Of a stretch of 8,666 nt of DNA, positions 1-5,635 are shown in pieces. Source of the DNA: an archaeon (lineage in GTDB: Archaea > Nanobdellota > Nanobdellia > SCGC-AAA011-G17 > PNOQ01); NCBI GenBank assembly GCA_021107835.1, contig JAIOSD010000050.1:1-8666 (forward strand). Direction: 5' to 3'. The position numbers and the translations under genes are program-made. The notes below the pieces were generated by a model, which saw only the letters and a program-made list of their open reading frames with translations, did no database searches and was not told the DNA's origin. Each line of letters begins with the position of its first letter. The stretch's first letter is position 1.

Positions 1-850
1 TAATATGTTTTGGATTACTAAATCCTATCTCTTCAAAATATTTTCTAATCATATTTTTTCTACAAACATATATCTGTGGGGTATTTTTTCCGCTCCAGTT
101 TGTTGTTATTATTCCTAACTCCTTAACTAAAACTGAAAAAGATTCTCTTAATTTTGGGATTGCACTTTTAAACCAAATACAAGAATAATTTTTTCCAGTA
201 ATCGGGCATACACTTCCATCTGTATCAATTAATCCTCTTAAACACGCAATCATATATTCTCTCTTTTCAAAAATCCAGTCAGGTATTCCTTGATTATTTT
301 CTTTTTTATTTCCTGATTTTAATCCGATAGAATTTAGAAATTTGACAATTTCCATACCATTAAAACATAGATTTATTTCTTTTTCATGTTTAAGTTTATA
401 ATAAGAGGGCATGGATCCAAATAGATCATTCATTAAGTTGGTTACATAGTGGATCAAATAAACGAAATCATCTTCGGAATGACCACTAACTCTTGCAGCA
501 TAAAAGTGTTGTTTCTTTTCATCTGAATAACACTCAGTTACACAACCATCCCCCAACATTATACCCACAAATTCAGCTAATTTAATACTTTTTGAGGTGG
601 GTTTATTGATTCTTTTTGGAATTGCATGTATCCCTAAATTTTTAGTGTTGTATATTTCAATTTTTTCTAAAGAAATTTTTTTTAAATTAAGTATGTTTTT
701 TAGCGAGTTTAAATGAGTTTTACTTATACTTTTATTTTTATAACAAACATTTTTCACATCAAAGTTCACTAATTTGGAAAGATCATCTAAACAATATTTG
801 CAGTTTTTTATTGTATCTTTTAATTCATTGGTTATTTTATATCTTTTCAT
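1..850 (-). CDS. LAGLIDADG homing endonuclease (3' end beyond window)
   Basis: An uninterrupted frame starts with ATG at 850 and runs off the left edge after 283 codons, so the C-terminus is missing. Two LAGLIDADG helices are visible: LAEFVGIMLGDGCV at residues 91-104 (acidic residue D101) and ACLRGLIDTDGSV at 202-214 (D211). This is a two-motif monomer of the kind that makes a sequence-specific double-strand break as a single chain. Residues about 20-50 look like a helix-turn-helix, common in archaeal members. GIPDWIF (188-194) and YFEEIGFSNPKH (271-282) are typical of the family, the latter usually near the C-terminus, so little is probably missing. It is free-standing: no intein splice residues are seen, and it has its own TATA box. 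The gene lies 73 bp downstream of the tRNA on the same strand. Family call is firm; target site is unknown. Confidence 0.9.
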   Translation of the reverse strand, partial: MKRYKITNELKDTIKNCKYCLDDLSKLVNFDVKNVCYKNKSISKTHLNSLKNILNLKKISLEKIEIYNTKNLGIHAIPKRINKPTSKSIKLAEFVGIMLGDGCVTECYSDEKKQHFYAARVSGHSEDDFVYLIHYVTNLMNDLFGSMPSYYKLKHEKEINLCFNGMEIVKFLNSIGLKSGNKKENNQGIPDWIFEKREYMIACLRGLIDTDGSVCPITGKNYSCIWFKSAIPKLRESFSVLVKELGIITTNWSGKNTPQIYVCRKNMIRKYFEEIGFSNPKHI

Positions 851-871
851 AGATGAAAGAATGTTTTTTTA

Positions 872-879
872 TTTATAAA
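872..879 (-). promoter_or_regulatory. TATA box of the homing endonuclease gene
   Basis: Palindromic TTTATAAA centred 25.5 bp before the ATG at 850. The spacing puts the transcription start at or next to the ATG, so the mRNA is predicted to be leaderless. No Shine-Dalgarno-like motif precedes the ATG. Confidence 0.65.
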
Positions 880-895
880 CTCTTTTCTGGTCCAT

Positions 896-911
896 GGCAA
901 GCTGGCAAGCT
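896..911. repeat. Perfect tandem duplication of GGCAAGCT
   Basis: Two abutting copies of the octamer GGCAAGCT occupy this stretch, 12 bp past the tRNA 3' end (on the minus strand). Its role is unknown; it could be part of a tRNA 3' trailer structure or a chance duplication. Confidence 0.6.
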
Positions 912-923
912 TTTGATAAAGAG

Positions 924-1028
924 TGGACCCAGCCGGATTTGAACCGGCGATCTCTGGTGTTCTTAAACTAATGTTAGCTTAGCAGTCTTATAAGACCAGT
1001 GCTTTAAACCAGACTAAGCCATGGGTCC
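924..1028 (-). tRNA. tRNA-Ile(UAU) with a 29-nt intron
   Basis: The cloverleaf is complete. The acceptor is GGACCCA/TGGGTCC with discriminator A73. The D-stem is GCTT/AAGC with GG in the loop, the anticodon stem CTGGT/ACCAG, the variable loop AGATC, and the T-arm GCCGG-TTCAAAT-CCGGC. No CCA is encoded. Exons are 1028-989 and 959-924, giving a 76-nt mature tRNA; the intron is 988-960. The intron folds as a canonical bulge-helix-bulge: CTTA pairs with TAAG in the 4-bp central helix, the 3-nt bulges are TAA and AAC, and an inner GACT/AGTT helix follows. Cutting after the second base of each bulge removes the intron at 37/38 and leaves the loop CUUAUAC, anticodon UAU. This would decode AUA. Most archaea instead use a CAU tRNA modified to agmatidine, so the anticodon deserves checking; the tRNA itself is secure. 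Confidence 0.9.
960..988 (-). other. tRNA intron (BHB type, position 37/38)
   Basis: A 29-nt intron between A37 and C38, bounded by a 3-4-3 bulge-helix-bulge recognised by the archaeal tRNA splicing endonuclease. Inside it CTAA and TTAG can pair as an alternative small hairpin. It is far too short to encode anything. Confidence 0.8.
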
Positions 1029-1053
1029 GTGTAATAATTGTTTACTAGAATTT

Positions 1054-1062
1054 GCTTTTAAA
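1054..1062 (-). promoter_or_regulatory. TATA box of the tRNA gene
   Basis: TTTAAAAGC on the minus strand is centred about 30 bp before the first tRNA base. That implies a pre-tRNA leader of only a few bases. It overlaps the stop codon of the small gene that precedes it on the same strand. Confidence 0.5.
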
Positions 1063-1366
1063 TGTTTTCATTTACAGGATTCTTTTCTTCTATCTTTGTT
1101 TCTTTCGGAATTATTGCTACATTCACTACGGGAATTTTGTGTTCTAATCCCATCTGATTTCTTTCTGCTAATTCCGCAACCATTAAAGAAGATGATAAAG
1201 ATAAGGCACCCAATAGGTAGGGTATACTTTTTATTGTATTCCCCGCGTATCTTAATCCTTTCGCGCATGAATCCCAAAACCCTTCGGCATAATTATCGTA
1301 GCTTTGCCATTCTTCTTCTGTTCCAGGAACATATCCTGCAGGATCCAACCCTTCATTAATATACAT
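1058..1366 (-). CDS. Hypothetical 102-aa protein, probable single membrane segment
   Basis: The family is not recognised. The N-terminal 40 residues are acidic and aromatic (EGLDPAGYVPGTEEEW, then a stretch rich in Y, W and D). A hydrophobic segment at about 47-67 (PYLLGALSLSSSLMVAEL) could be one transmembrane helix, and the tail from 85 is charged (KETKIEEKNP). There is no cleavable signal at the N-terminus. I prefer this frame to two overlapping ones because a TTTAAA box sits 24.5 bp before its ATG, exactly where leaderless genes in this window have theirs, and its composition is protein-like. It ends 30 bp before the tRNA, so its stop overlaps the tRNA promoter. It diverges from the nuclease gene across only 50 bp. 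Confidence 0.6.
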   Translation of the reverse strand: MYINEGLDPAGYVPGTEEEWQSYDNYAEGFWDSCAKGLRYAGNTIKSIPYLLGALSLSSSLMVAELAERNQMGLEHKIPVVNVAIIPKETKIEEKNPVNENI

Positions 1367-1383
1367 AAAATTAGAAATGGGGT

Positions 1384-1400
1384 TAACTTTAAATAAGTTA
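1384..1400. promoter_or_regulatory. Shared divergent core promoter (TTTAAA box)
   Basis: TTTAAATAA at 1388-1396 lies 26 bp before the ATG at 1417 (plus) and about 25 bp before the ATG at 1366 (minus). It is the only TATA-like element in the 50-bp gap. It is flanked by GTTAAC read in the plus direction and GTAAC read in the minus direction, so a TFB-recognition-like element could exist on both sides. Both mRNAs would be leaderless. Confidence 0.55.
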
Positions 1401-1416
1401 CTAAGTTTACCTTTTT

Positions 1417-2034
1417 ATGTTAAAGCAAATGATCTTGATTTTTCTTTTAATTTTTGTAAGCGGATGTACAGGAAATATTGTTTTTGAATCAGAAGAATTA
1501 ATTTTAGAAGGACCTTTTGTTGTTACTTATGTTGTTGATGGAGATACTTTAGACTTAGATAATGGAGATAGAATCAGATTTAGTGGTATTAATACACCTG
1601 AAACAGGAGAGTGTTATTATCAAGAAGCAAAGGATAGGTTAAAAGAACTGACTTTAGATAAAGAAGTTTATTTGGAGCAAGATACTTCTGATACGGGTAA
1701 ATATGGTCGTAAGTTAAGATATATTTATTTGAATGAAGATGAGATGGTCAATGAAATTTTAGTAATGGAAGGTTTTGCTAAAGTTTATGATAAGTATTCT
1801 TATGACACTAAAAGATATATGCAACTTAAACGTGCAGAAGCAGATGCCATCATAGATTCTTTAGGTGTTTGGAGTTGTGAAGATTTGAAAGAAGGATGTT
1901 TGTATGTTGGTAGCAAGAACTCTGATAAATATTATCCTCCTGATTGTAAGTATGCTAAAAAGATAAAAGCTGAAAATTTAGTTTGTTATATGTCTGAAGA
2001 AGAAGTTGTTGGCTTAGTTGCTGGGAGTTGTTAG
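1417..2034 (+). CDS. Thermonuclease (SNase-family) lipoprotein
   Basis: Predicted secreted, lipid-anchored staphylococcal-nuclease-type phosphodiesterase that would cut DNA or RNA outside the cell. Residues 1-16 are a hydrophobic signal ending in the lipobox VSGC, with C17 as the lipidated residue. The SNase fold spans about 34-155. Catalytic and calcium-site residues align with S. aureus nuclease: D41 and D43 in VVDGDT (D19/D21), R54 (R35), E62 in GINTPE (E43) and R98 in KYGRKLRY (R87); the D40 equivalent is N59. The C-terminal module at 162-205 (YVGSKNSDKYYPPDCKYAKK onward) is the small Ada-like cysteine module often found behind SNase domains. Here it looks degenerate: the usual His before DC is absent and the terminal CxxC is reduced to GSC. 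The leaderless start at 1417 is supported by the TATA box. DNA scavenging is a plausible role (inference). Confidence 0.9.
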   Translation: MLKQMILIFLLIFVSGCTGNIVFESEELILEGPFVVTYVVDGDTLDLDNGDRIRFSGINTPETGECYYQEAKDRLKELTLDKEVYLEQDTSDTGKYGRKLRYIYLNEDEMVNEILVMEGFAKVYDKYSYDTKRYMQLKRAEADAIIDSLGVWSCEDLKEGCLYVGSKNSDKYYPPDCKYAKKIKAENLVCYMSEEEVVGLVAGSC

Positions 2035-2049
2035 AAATTTATCTTCTTT
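2014..2049 (+). repeat. 36-bp direct repeat, copy A
   Basis: Covers the last codons and stop of the nuclease gene plus 15 bp beyond. It matches 2663-2698 at 32 of 36 positions with no gaps, including a perfect 20-bp core (2023-2042). Copy B lies 649 bp downstream, beyond the secreted-protein gene. Confidence 0.75.
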
Positions 2050-2070
2050 GTGGTGGTAACAATAGAAAGC

Positions 2071-2078
2071 TTTATAAA
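2071..2078 (+). promoter_or_regulatory. TATA box of the small secreted-protein gene
   Basis: Palindromic TTTATAAA centred at 2074.5, which is 27.5 bp before a TTG at 2102 and 33.5 bp before the ATG at 2108. The spacing allows either a leaderless TTG start or an ATG start with a leader of about 7 nt. Confidence 0.6.
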
Positions 2079-2107
2079 TGGGATATTTGTTACAGAATTG
2101 ATTGAAA

Positions 2108-2584
2108 ATGATATTAAAAAGGCGATCAATAACCTCTGTTCTTTTATCACTTTTATTAGCTCAGACAGTTTCATGTGCGTCTGGACTAAAAAATCTTAAT
2201 TTTAGAGACATCAAAAGTAATCCTATTTTGGGTTATGTAGCGGATAGTGTTGGAAATCAAAATGGAGTGATTGATTCTTGGGAAGCTGTTCGTCTAAAAA
2301 AGGGGTTTGTAGAAGGAAATGGGAAAGTTTATGTTCACACTCATAATCCTGGATATTTTTATGCTGCCGGGGGAGATCCAAATCCAATTTATCCTACATT
2401 ACAAGATGCTGTTGGTGGATATCGAAATAGTGGTATAGAGATAGCTGGGCCAACATCTATAACTGAAATTGATCAATTTGGAAATATTACGAGAGCTTTT
2501 GATATTTATGGTGATGGGGTAGAAAGAGTCAGTATTCCTAATGAACTTGATCCCTCCAGAGAAATGGCTAGTAGAAGACCTTAA
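2108..2584 (+). CDS. Small secreted protein of unknown function
   Basis: The family is not recognised. From ATG 2108 it has 158 residues; an in-frame TTG at 2102 would add MK. Residues 1-22 form a signal peptide (KRR, then a leucine-rich core). TVSC at 20-23 resembles a poor lipobox, so cleavage or lipidation is uncertain. After it, VGNQNGVIDSWE (48-59) resembles a degenerate calcium-loop (EF-hand/dockerin-like) motif. VYVHTHNPG at about 75-83, followed by TLQD near 97-100, loosely recalls the HxH...S/TxxD pattern of JAMM metalloproteases, but the gap between the two parts is too long for a confident call. The end is charged (PSREMASRRP). The gene sits between the two copies of a 36-bp repeat and has its own TATA box. 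Confidence 0.7.
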   Translation: MILKRRSITSVLLSLLLAQTVSCASGLKNLNFRDIKSNPILGYVADSVGNQNGVIDSWEAVRLKKGFVEGNGKVYVHTHNPGYFYAAGGDPNPIYPTLQDAVGGYRNSGIEIAGPTSITEIDQFGNITRAFDIYGDGVERVSIPNELDPSREMASRRP

Positions 2585-2599
2585 GCGTTTTCTGATAAT

Positions 2600-2608
2600 C
2601 CTTTTTTA
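2600..2608 (+). terminator. T-tract, possible terminator of the secreted-protein gene
   Basis: CCTTTTTTA about 16 bp past the stop at 2584. Archaeal RNA polymerase stops at such T-runs without needing a hairpin. The next gene is convergent, which makes a stop here useful. Confidence 0.35.
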
Positions 2609-2662
2609 ATTCTGACTTATTTTATTCCTAATTCTTTAGAAAAATCATTAAATTTAAAATCT

Positions 2663-2698
2663 TTAGTTACAGGGAGTTGTTAGAAATTTATTTTGTTT
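2663..2698 (+). repeat. 36-bp direct repeat, copy B
   Basis: Matches copy A at 32 of 36 positions. Read in the same frame as the nuclease end, it encodes LVTGSC followed by a stop, against LVAGSC and a stop in copy A. The frame stays open upstream to 2585 (it contains NSLEKSLNLKS) but shows no further likeness to the nuclease. It also supplies the stop codon (2680-2682) and last residues of the minus-strand hydrolase. Confidence 0.75.
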
Positions 2699-3159
2699 TT
2701 TATAAATAAATAAGCAGTCCATAATACACCCATACCCATATCAATATATTCTAATTTTACAGTCCTATTTAGGGTGTCTAAAGCGTTTACTACTATTCCA
2801 TTTGCTGCAGTAGCATACTGCCATGGCCAAAAGATTGGTGGGCCTGGAGAATAAATAGAGTCTAATGCTAAGTGAACAATAATACCTAATGAAATAAAAA
2901 TTGCTTGTTTTTCTCTATTATATTTTTTTAGGATTAGATATGCTAATCCGAATATAAAAAGTGCAAATATTAAAGAGTGTGTAAATGTTCTGTGTATTTG
3001 TGTTCCCAATATCCAATCAGATAATAAGTCGATATCAGGTAGAATTCCTCCAATTAGCAATAATCCCCAGGCAGTTCTTGATAATTTAATCTTTTTTACT
3101 TTTTGTATAAGTAATCCAAGTAACCAAGCTCCTATTAAGTGTCCAAATGCATAAGCCAT
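2680..3159 (-). CDS. YdjM/DUF457-like membrane-bound metal-dependent hydrolase
   Basis: Integral membrane protein of the YdjM (DUF457) family, annotated as putative metal-dependent hydrolases; the substrate is not known. The 159 residues match the usual size. Conserved metal-site motifs are all visible: H7 in AFGHLIGAW, PDID at 41-44 followed by D48, HRTFTHS at 56-62, HLALD at 96-100, then SPGPPIFWPW (104-113). About four hydrophobic segments lie near 5-20, 31-40, 60-78 and 86-103, with another at 139-153. The start at 3159 has a TTTAAA box 25.5 bp upstream, so it is probably transcribed alone and leaderless, although it follows the 124-aa gene on the same strand after 32 bp. Its last codons fall within a repeat copy, so its C-terminus may have been altered by the duplication. 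Confidence 0.85.
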   Translation of the reverse strand: MAYAFGHLIGAWLLGLLIQKVKKIKLSRTAWGLLLIGGILPDIDLLSDWILGTQIHRTFTHSLIFALFIFGLAYLILKKYNREKQAIFISLGIIVHLALDSIYSPGPPIFWPWQYATAANGIVVNALDTLNRTVKLEYIDMGMGVLWTAYLFIKNKINF

Positions 3160-3181
3160 TAATTAATTTTATTTTAATTTG

Positions 3182-3190
3182 TTTAAAAAG
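3182..3190 (-). promoter_or_regulatory. TATA box of the DUF457 hydrolase gene
   Basis: CTTTTTAAAC on the minus strand (TTTAAA core at 3182-3187) is centred 25.5 bp before the ATG at 3159. It lies immediately downstream of the previous gene's stop and indicates an independent promoter. Confidence 0.5.
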
Positions 3191-3191
3191 A

Positions 3192-3566
3192 TTATGTATT
3201 CAACTTTCCTTCTAATCCCGTTAGTATGCTAAATAATTGTTTTGTTCTTTCTGTAGATAGATTTTTTGTATGGAATCTTACAGTAGTTTTTGAAGGAGTA
3301 TAACCCTTAAGTGTAAATGAACCTGGTATTGAAGCTACCATATGCGCCATTCTTTTTCCTTTTGCATACACCCTAATTTTTGCTTTTTCGTTTGGATTAT
3401 GGAAATTCACTGAAATATCATTTCCAATTAAATAATCGTTTATATCATAAAGTCTAAAGAGGGGAACTGGTGTTATACTATAAGGTAATCCTCTTTGGTC
3501 TAGTTCTTCTTTTAGTAATTTTGTTACTTCTCTAAATTGTTTATCTACGTGGTACCTTAATCTCAT
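3192..3566 (-). CDS. Hypothetical 124-aa soluble protein
   Basis: The family is not recognised. There is no signal peptide or membrane segment. The sequence begins with a basic, helical-looking stretch (MRLRYHVDKQFREVTKLLKEEL, abbreviated here to its character: charged and amphipathic). Residues about 28-100 are probably mostly beta strand, with alternating hydrophobic residues (KIRVYAKG at 63-70, TTVRFHTKN at 94-102). A short closing helix follows (TERTKQLFSILTGLEG). The high Lys/Arg content suggests a nucleic-acid or ribosome partner, but that is a guess. It diverges from the YchF GTPase gene across 52 bp and appears to share its TATA box, so co-expression with that gene is likely. Confidence 0.7.
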   Translation of the reverse strand: MRLRYHVDKQFREVTKLLKEELDQRGLPYSITPVPLFRLYDINDYLIGNDISVNFHNPNEKAKIRVYAKGKRMAHMVASIPGSFTLKGYTPSKTTVRFHTKNLSTERTKQLFSILTGLEGKLNT

Positions 3567-3587
3567 TTTAATTTTGGCAAAACATTA

Positions 3588-3600
3588 TGTTTTTAAAGTT
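3588..3600. promoter_or_regulatory. Shared divergent core promoter (TTTTTAAA box)
   Basis: TTTTTAAA at 3590-3597 is centred 27.5 bp from the ATG at 3566 (minus) and about 25.5 bp from the ATG at 3619 (plus). It is the only good TATA-like element in the 52-bp gap. Read on the minus strand the sequence is GATAACTTTAAAAAC. Its TAACTTTAAA core is the same decamer seen at the other shared promoter (1384-1393, plus strand). Confidence 0.55.
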
Positions 3601-3618
3601 ATCTCTTTATGCTAAATT

Positions 3619-4791
3619 ATGTTAATTGGTATTGTTGGGAAACCAAATTGTGGAAAGTCAACTTTTTTTAAAGCTATGACTTTAGCAGATGTAGAAATAG
3701 CTAATTATCCTTTTGCTACTATTAAACCAAATACTGGTGCAGGGCATGTAAAGATAAAAGATGTTGCTCGAGAATTTGATAAAGTTAGCAATCCTCGTGA
3801 AGGTTTTGTTTTAGATGAGTATAGGTTTGTTCCTGTTGAATTATTAGATGTTGCGGGTTTAGTTCCCGGGGCACATGAAGGAAAAGGATTGGGGCTAGAT
3901 TTTCTTTCAGATTTAAACCAAGCTGATGCTTTAATTCATGTTATTGATGTTTCTGGTGGAACTAATGAGAAAGGTGAACCTGTGAATATTGGAAGTTACA
4001 ACCCTTCTGAAGATATTCGATTTTTAGAATTTGAATTAGACATGTGGTTTTTAGGGATTTTGAAAAAAGGGTGGGAAAAATTTTCTAGAAGTGTTAGATA
4101 TGAAAATAAAAGTATTGTAAAAGCACTTGCTAAGCAATTAAGTGGATTAAGAGTTACTGAAGAAATGGTTAGTTCTGCTGTTAAAGATTTAGATGAAGAT
4201 TGTACTAATTGGGGTGAACAAGATATGATGAAGTTAGCTGGTGCTTTGCGTAAGAAAGCTAAACCAATGATTATTGCTGCGAATAAAATGGATGTTCCTG
4301 GGGCACTTGAAAATTTTGAGAGAATTAAAAAAGAGTTTCCCAACTATATTATTATTGGTTGCTCTAGTGAATCTGAATTGGCTTTGAAAGAGGCTGCTAA
4401 AAAAGATTTAATTTCTTATGTTCCTGGTGAGAAAGATTTTAAAATAATTGGTTCATTGAGTTCTGATCAAGAGAAAGCTTTGAAGTTTATTAAACAGAAT
4501 AGTTTGCCTACAGGGGTTCAAGAAATATTGAATACTATTGTGTTTGATGTTTTAGAAAGAATTGCTGTACATCCTGGTGGTGTTGGTAAATTAGAAGATT
4601 CTGATGGTAATGTTATTCCTGATTGTTTTCTACTAAAAAAAGGAAGTACTGCTTTAGATTTTGCTTTTAGGTTACATACGGATTTTGGTAAGAACTTTAT
4701 TCGTGCGGTAGATGTTAAAACCAAGAAAACAATTGGGAAAGATCATGTTTTGAATCATTTGGATATTGTTGAGTTGATTTGTGGAAAATGA
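3619..4791 (+). CDS. YchF-related Obg-family GTPase (archaeal Ygr210 type)
   Basis: Cytosolic P-loop GTPase of the Obg/YchF family, thought to act in translation or ribosome-associated control. All G motifs are visible in 390 residues: G1 GKPNCGKST (7-15), switch I NYPFATIKPNTG (29-40), G3 DVAGLVPGAHEGKGLG (77-92), G4 NKMD (222-225) and a G5-like CSS (248-250). A TGS domain closes the protein (about 312-388, with KKGSTALDFAFRLHTDFGKN). Eukaryotic OLA1 and bacterial YchF carry a non-canonical G4 and prefer ATP. The intact NKMD here fits the archaeal/fungal Ygr210 branch and predicts GTP. The length is normal. The start at 3619 is leaderless from the shared TATA box. Its TGA overlaps the next gene's ATG. 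Confidence 0.93.
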   Translation: MLIGIVGKPNCGKSTFFKAMTLADVEIANYPFATIKPNTGAGHVKIKDVAREFDKVSNPREGFVLDEYRFVPVELLDVAGLVPGAHEGKGLGLDFLSDLNQADALIHVIDVSGGTNEKGEPVNIGSYNPSEDIRFLEFELDMWFLGILKKGWEKFSRSVRYENKSIVKALAKQLSGLRVTEEMVSSAVKDLDEDCTNWGEQDMMKLAGALRKKAKPMIIAANKMDVPGALENFERIKKEFPNYIIIGCSSESELALKEAAKKDLISYVPGEKDFKIIGSLSSDQEKALKFIKQNSLPTGVQEILNTIVFDVLERIAVHPGGVGKLEDSDGNVIPDCFLLKKGSTALDFAFRLHTDFGKNFIRAVDVKTKKTIGKDHVLNHLDIVELICGK

Positions 4792-5624
4792 ATAACTGGG
4801 AAAAGTTTAAGTTGTTAGTTAGAGTAAGCCGTCCAAGTATTTGGGTTCTAGGTCCTTTATTATTTTTATCTGCTTTATTTTATTCTGGAGGAAGTTTAAG
4901 TTTAGTTTCTGTTATCCAATTAGTATTATTATCTTTTCCTTTGAGTATTTTATTATATGGAATAAATGACATTTATGATTACAATTCAGATAGAGTAAAT
5001 AATCGGAAAAAAGGCATGGATGGAATTGTTTTAGATAAGAAACACCATTTATTTGTGAAGAAAGTTTCAATTTTTGTTTCTATTTTATTATTAGTTGGTG
5101 CTTTAGTAAGTTTTAATTTGGTAAATATCATCAGTATGTTTTTGTTATTATTTGTAGCTTATTATTATTCCATGCTCCCGTTGAGATTTAAAGAACATCC
5201 CCCCTTTGGAGTGATTTCTGTTGGTTTAGCTTCATTGTTGATTATCTTTTTAGGGTATAGTTTTGGAGGGAATATTTTTGAGGCTTCTTACAAAATTTAT
5301 TTGATCCCCCTATTGATTATGGCATTTCAAATTTTCCATACAGTGGTAGATTACATTCCAGATAAAAAGGCAGGATATAAAACCTTTGCATCTGTTTTTG
5401 GTAAACGATTCTCTTCTCTTGTAAGTTTTTTTATCTTTTTGATAATTTTTGTTTTTGGTGGAGTTAGAACTCTTGCGATTAGATTATTTATATTAGCCGG
5501 TTGTTTAGTATTGCTCACGATGAGCATTTATCCATCTGAAAAATTCTCTCCGATCATTCAAAGATTGTTTGTTTTATTAGGTATAATTATGTCCATTATT
5601 TTTCTTTTGACTTATAATTTTTGA
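4788..5624 (+). CDS. UbiA-family membrane prenyltransferase
   Basis: Integral membrane prenyltransferase that moves an isoprenoid chain from its diphosphate to an acceptor. With ATG 4788 it has 278 residues, in the family range. Two aspartate motifs that bind Mg-diphosphate are present: NDIYDYNSD (60-68) and DYIPD (188-192). The conserved loop YYSMLPLRFKEHP (126-138) is also there. Eight or nine hydrophobic helices are apparent. SRPSIWVLGPL near the N-terminus and the NDIYDYxSDRxNxRK pattern most resemble the carotenoid/lycopene-elongase-like branch, but quinone or lipid acceptors cannot be excluded, and no carotenoid genes are seen nearby. I chose ATG 4788 because it overlaps the GTPase stop (ATGA), suggesting translational coupling; a TTG at 4779 would add three residues. 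It has no promoter of its own, so it is cotranscribed with the GTPase. Confidence 0.88.
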   Translation: MNNWEKFKLLVRVSRPSIWVLGPLLFLSALFYSGGSLSLVSVIQLVLLSFPLSILLYGINDIYDYNSDRVNNRKKGMDGIVLDKKHHLFVKKVSIFVSILLLVGALVSFNLVNIISMFLLLFVAYYYSMLPLRFKEHPPFGVISVGLASLLIIFLGYSFGGNIFEASYKIYLIPLLIMAFQIFHTVVDYIPDKKAGYKTFASVFGKRFSSLVSFFIFLIIFVFGGVRTLAIRLFILAGCLVLLTMSIYPSEKFSPIIQRLFVLLGIIMSIIFLLTYNF

Positions 5625-5635
5625 AAAGTAATCTT

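Noticed and set aside
1..850. Homing endonuclease as part of an intein or of the tRNA intron
   Set aside because: It starts with its own ATG behind a TATA box, no intein N-terminal Cys/Ser block is seen, and the tRNA intron is a separate 29-nt element.
1068..1277. Minus-strand open frame of 69 codons
   Set aside because: It overlaps the 102-aa gene in another frame, lacks a TATA box at the usual distance and has a poor composition.
1021..1359. Plus-strand open frame of 112 codons
   Set aside because: It begins inside the tRNA gene, is antisense to the 102-aa gene and has low-complexity Leu/Phe/Ser composition typical of an antisense shadow.
3996..4343. Minus-strand open frame inside the GTPase gene
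   Set aside because: Antisense to a clear, full-length GTPase; no family features.
4518..4724. Minus-strand open frame antisense to the TGS domain
   Set aside because: Shadow of the GTPase coding strand.
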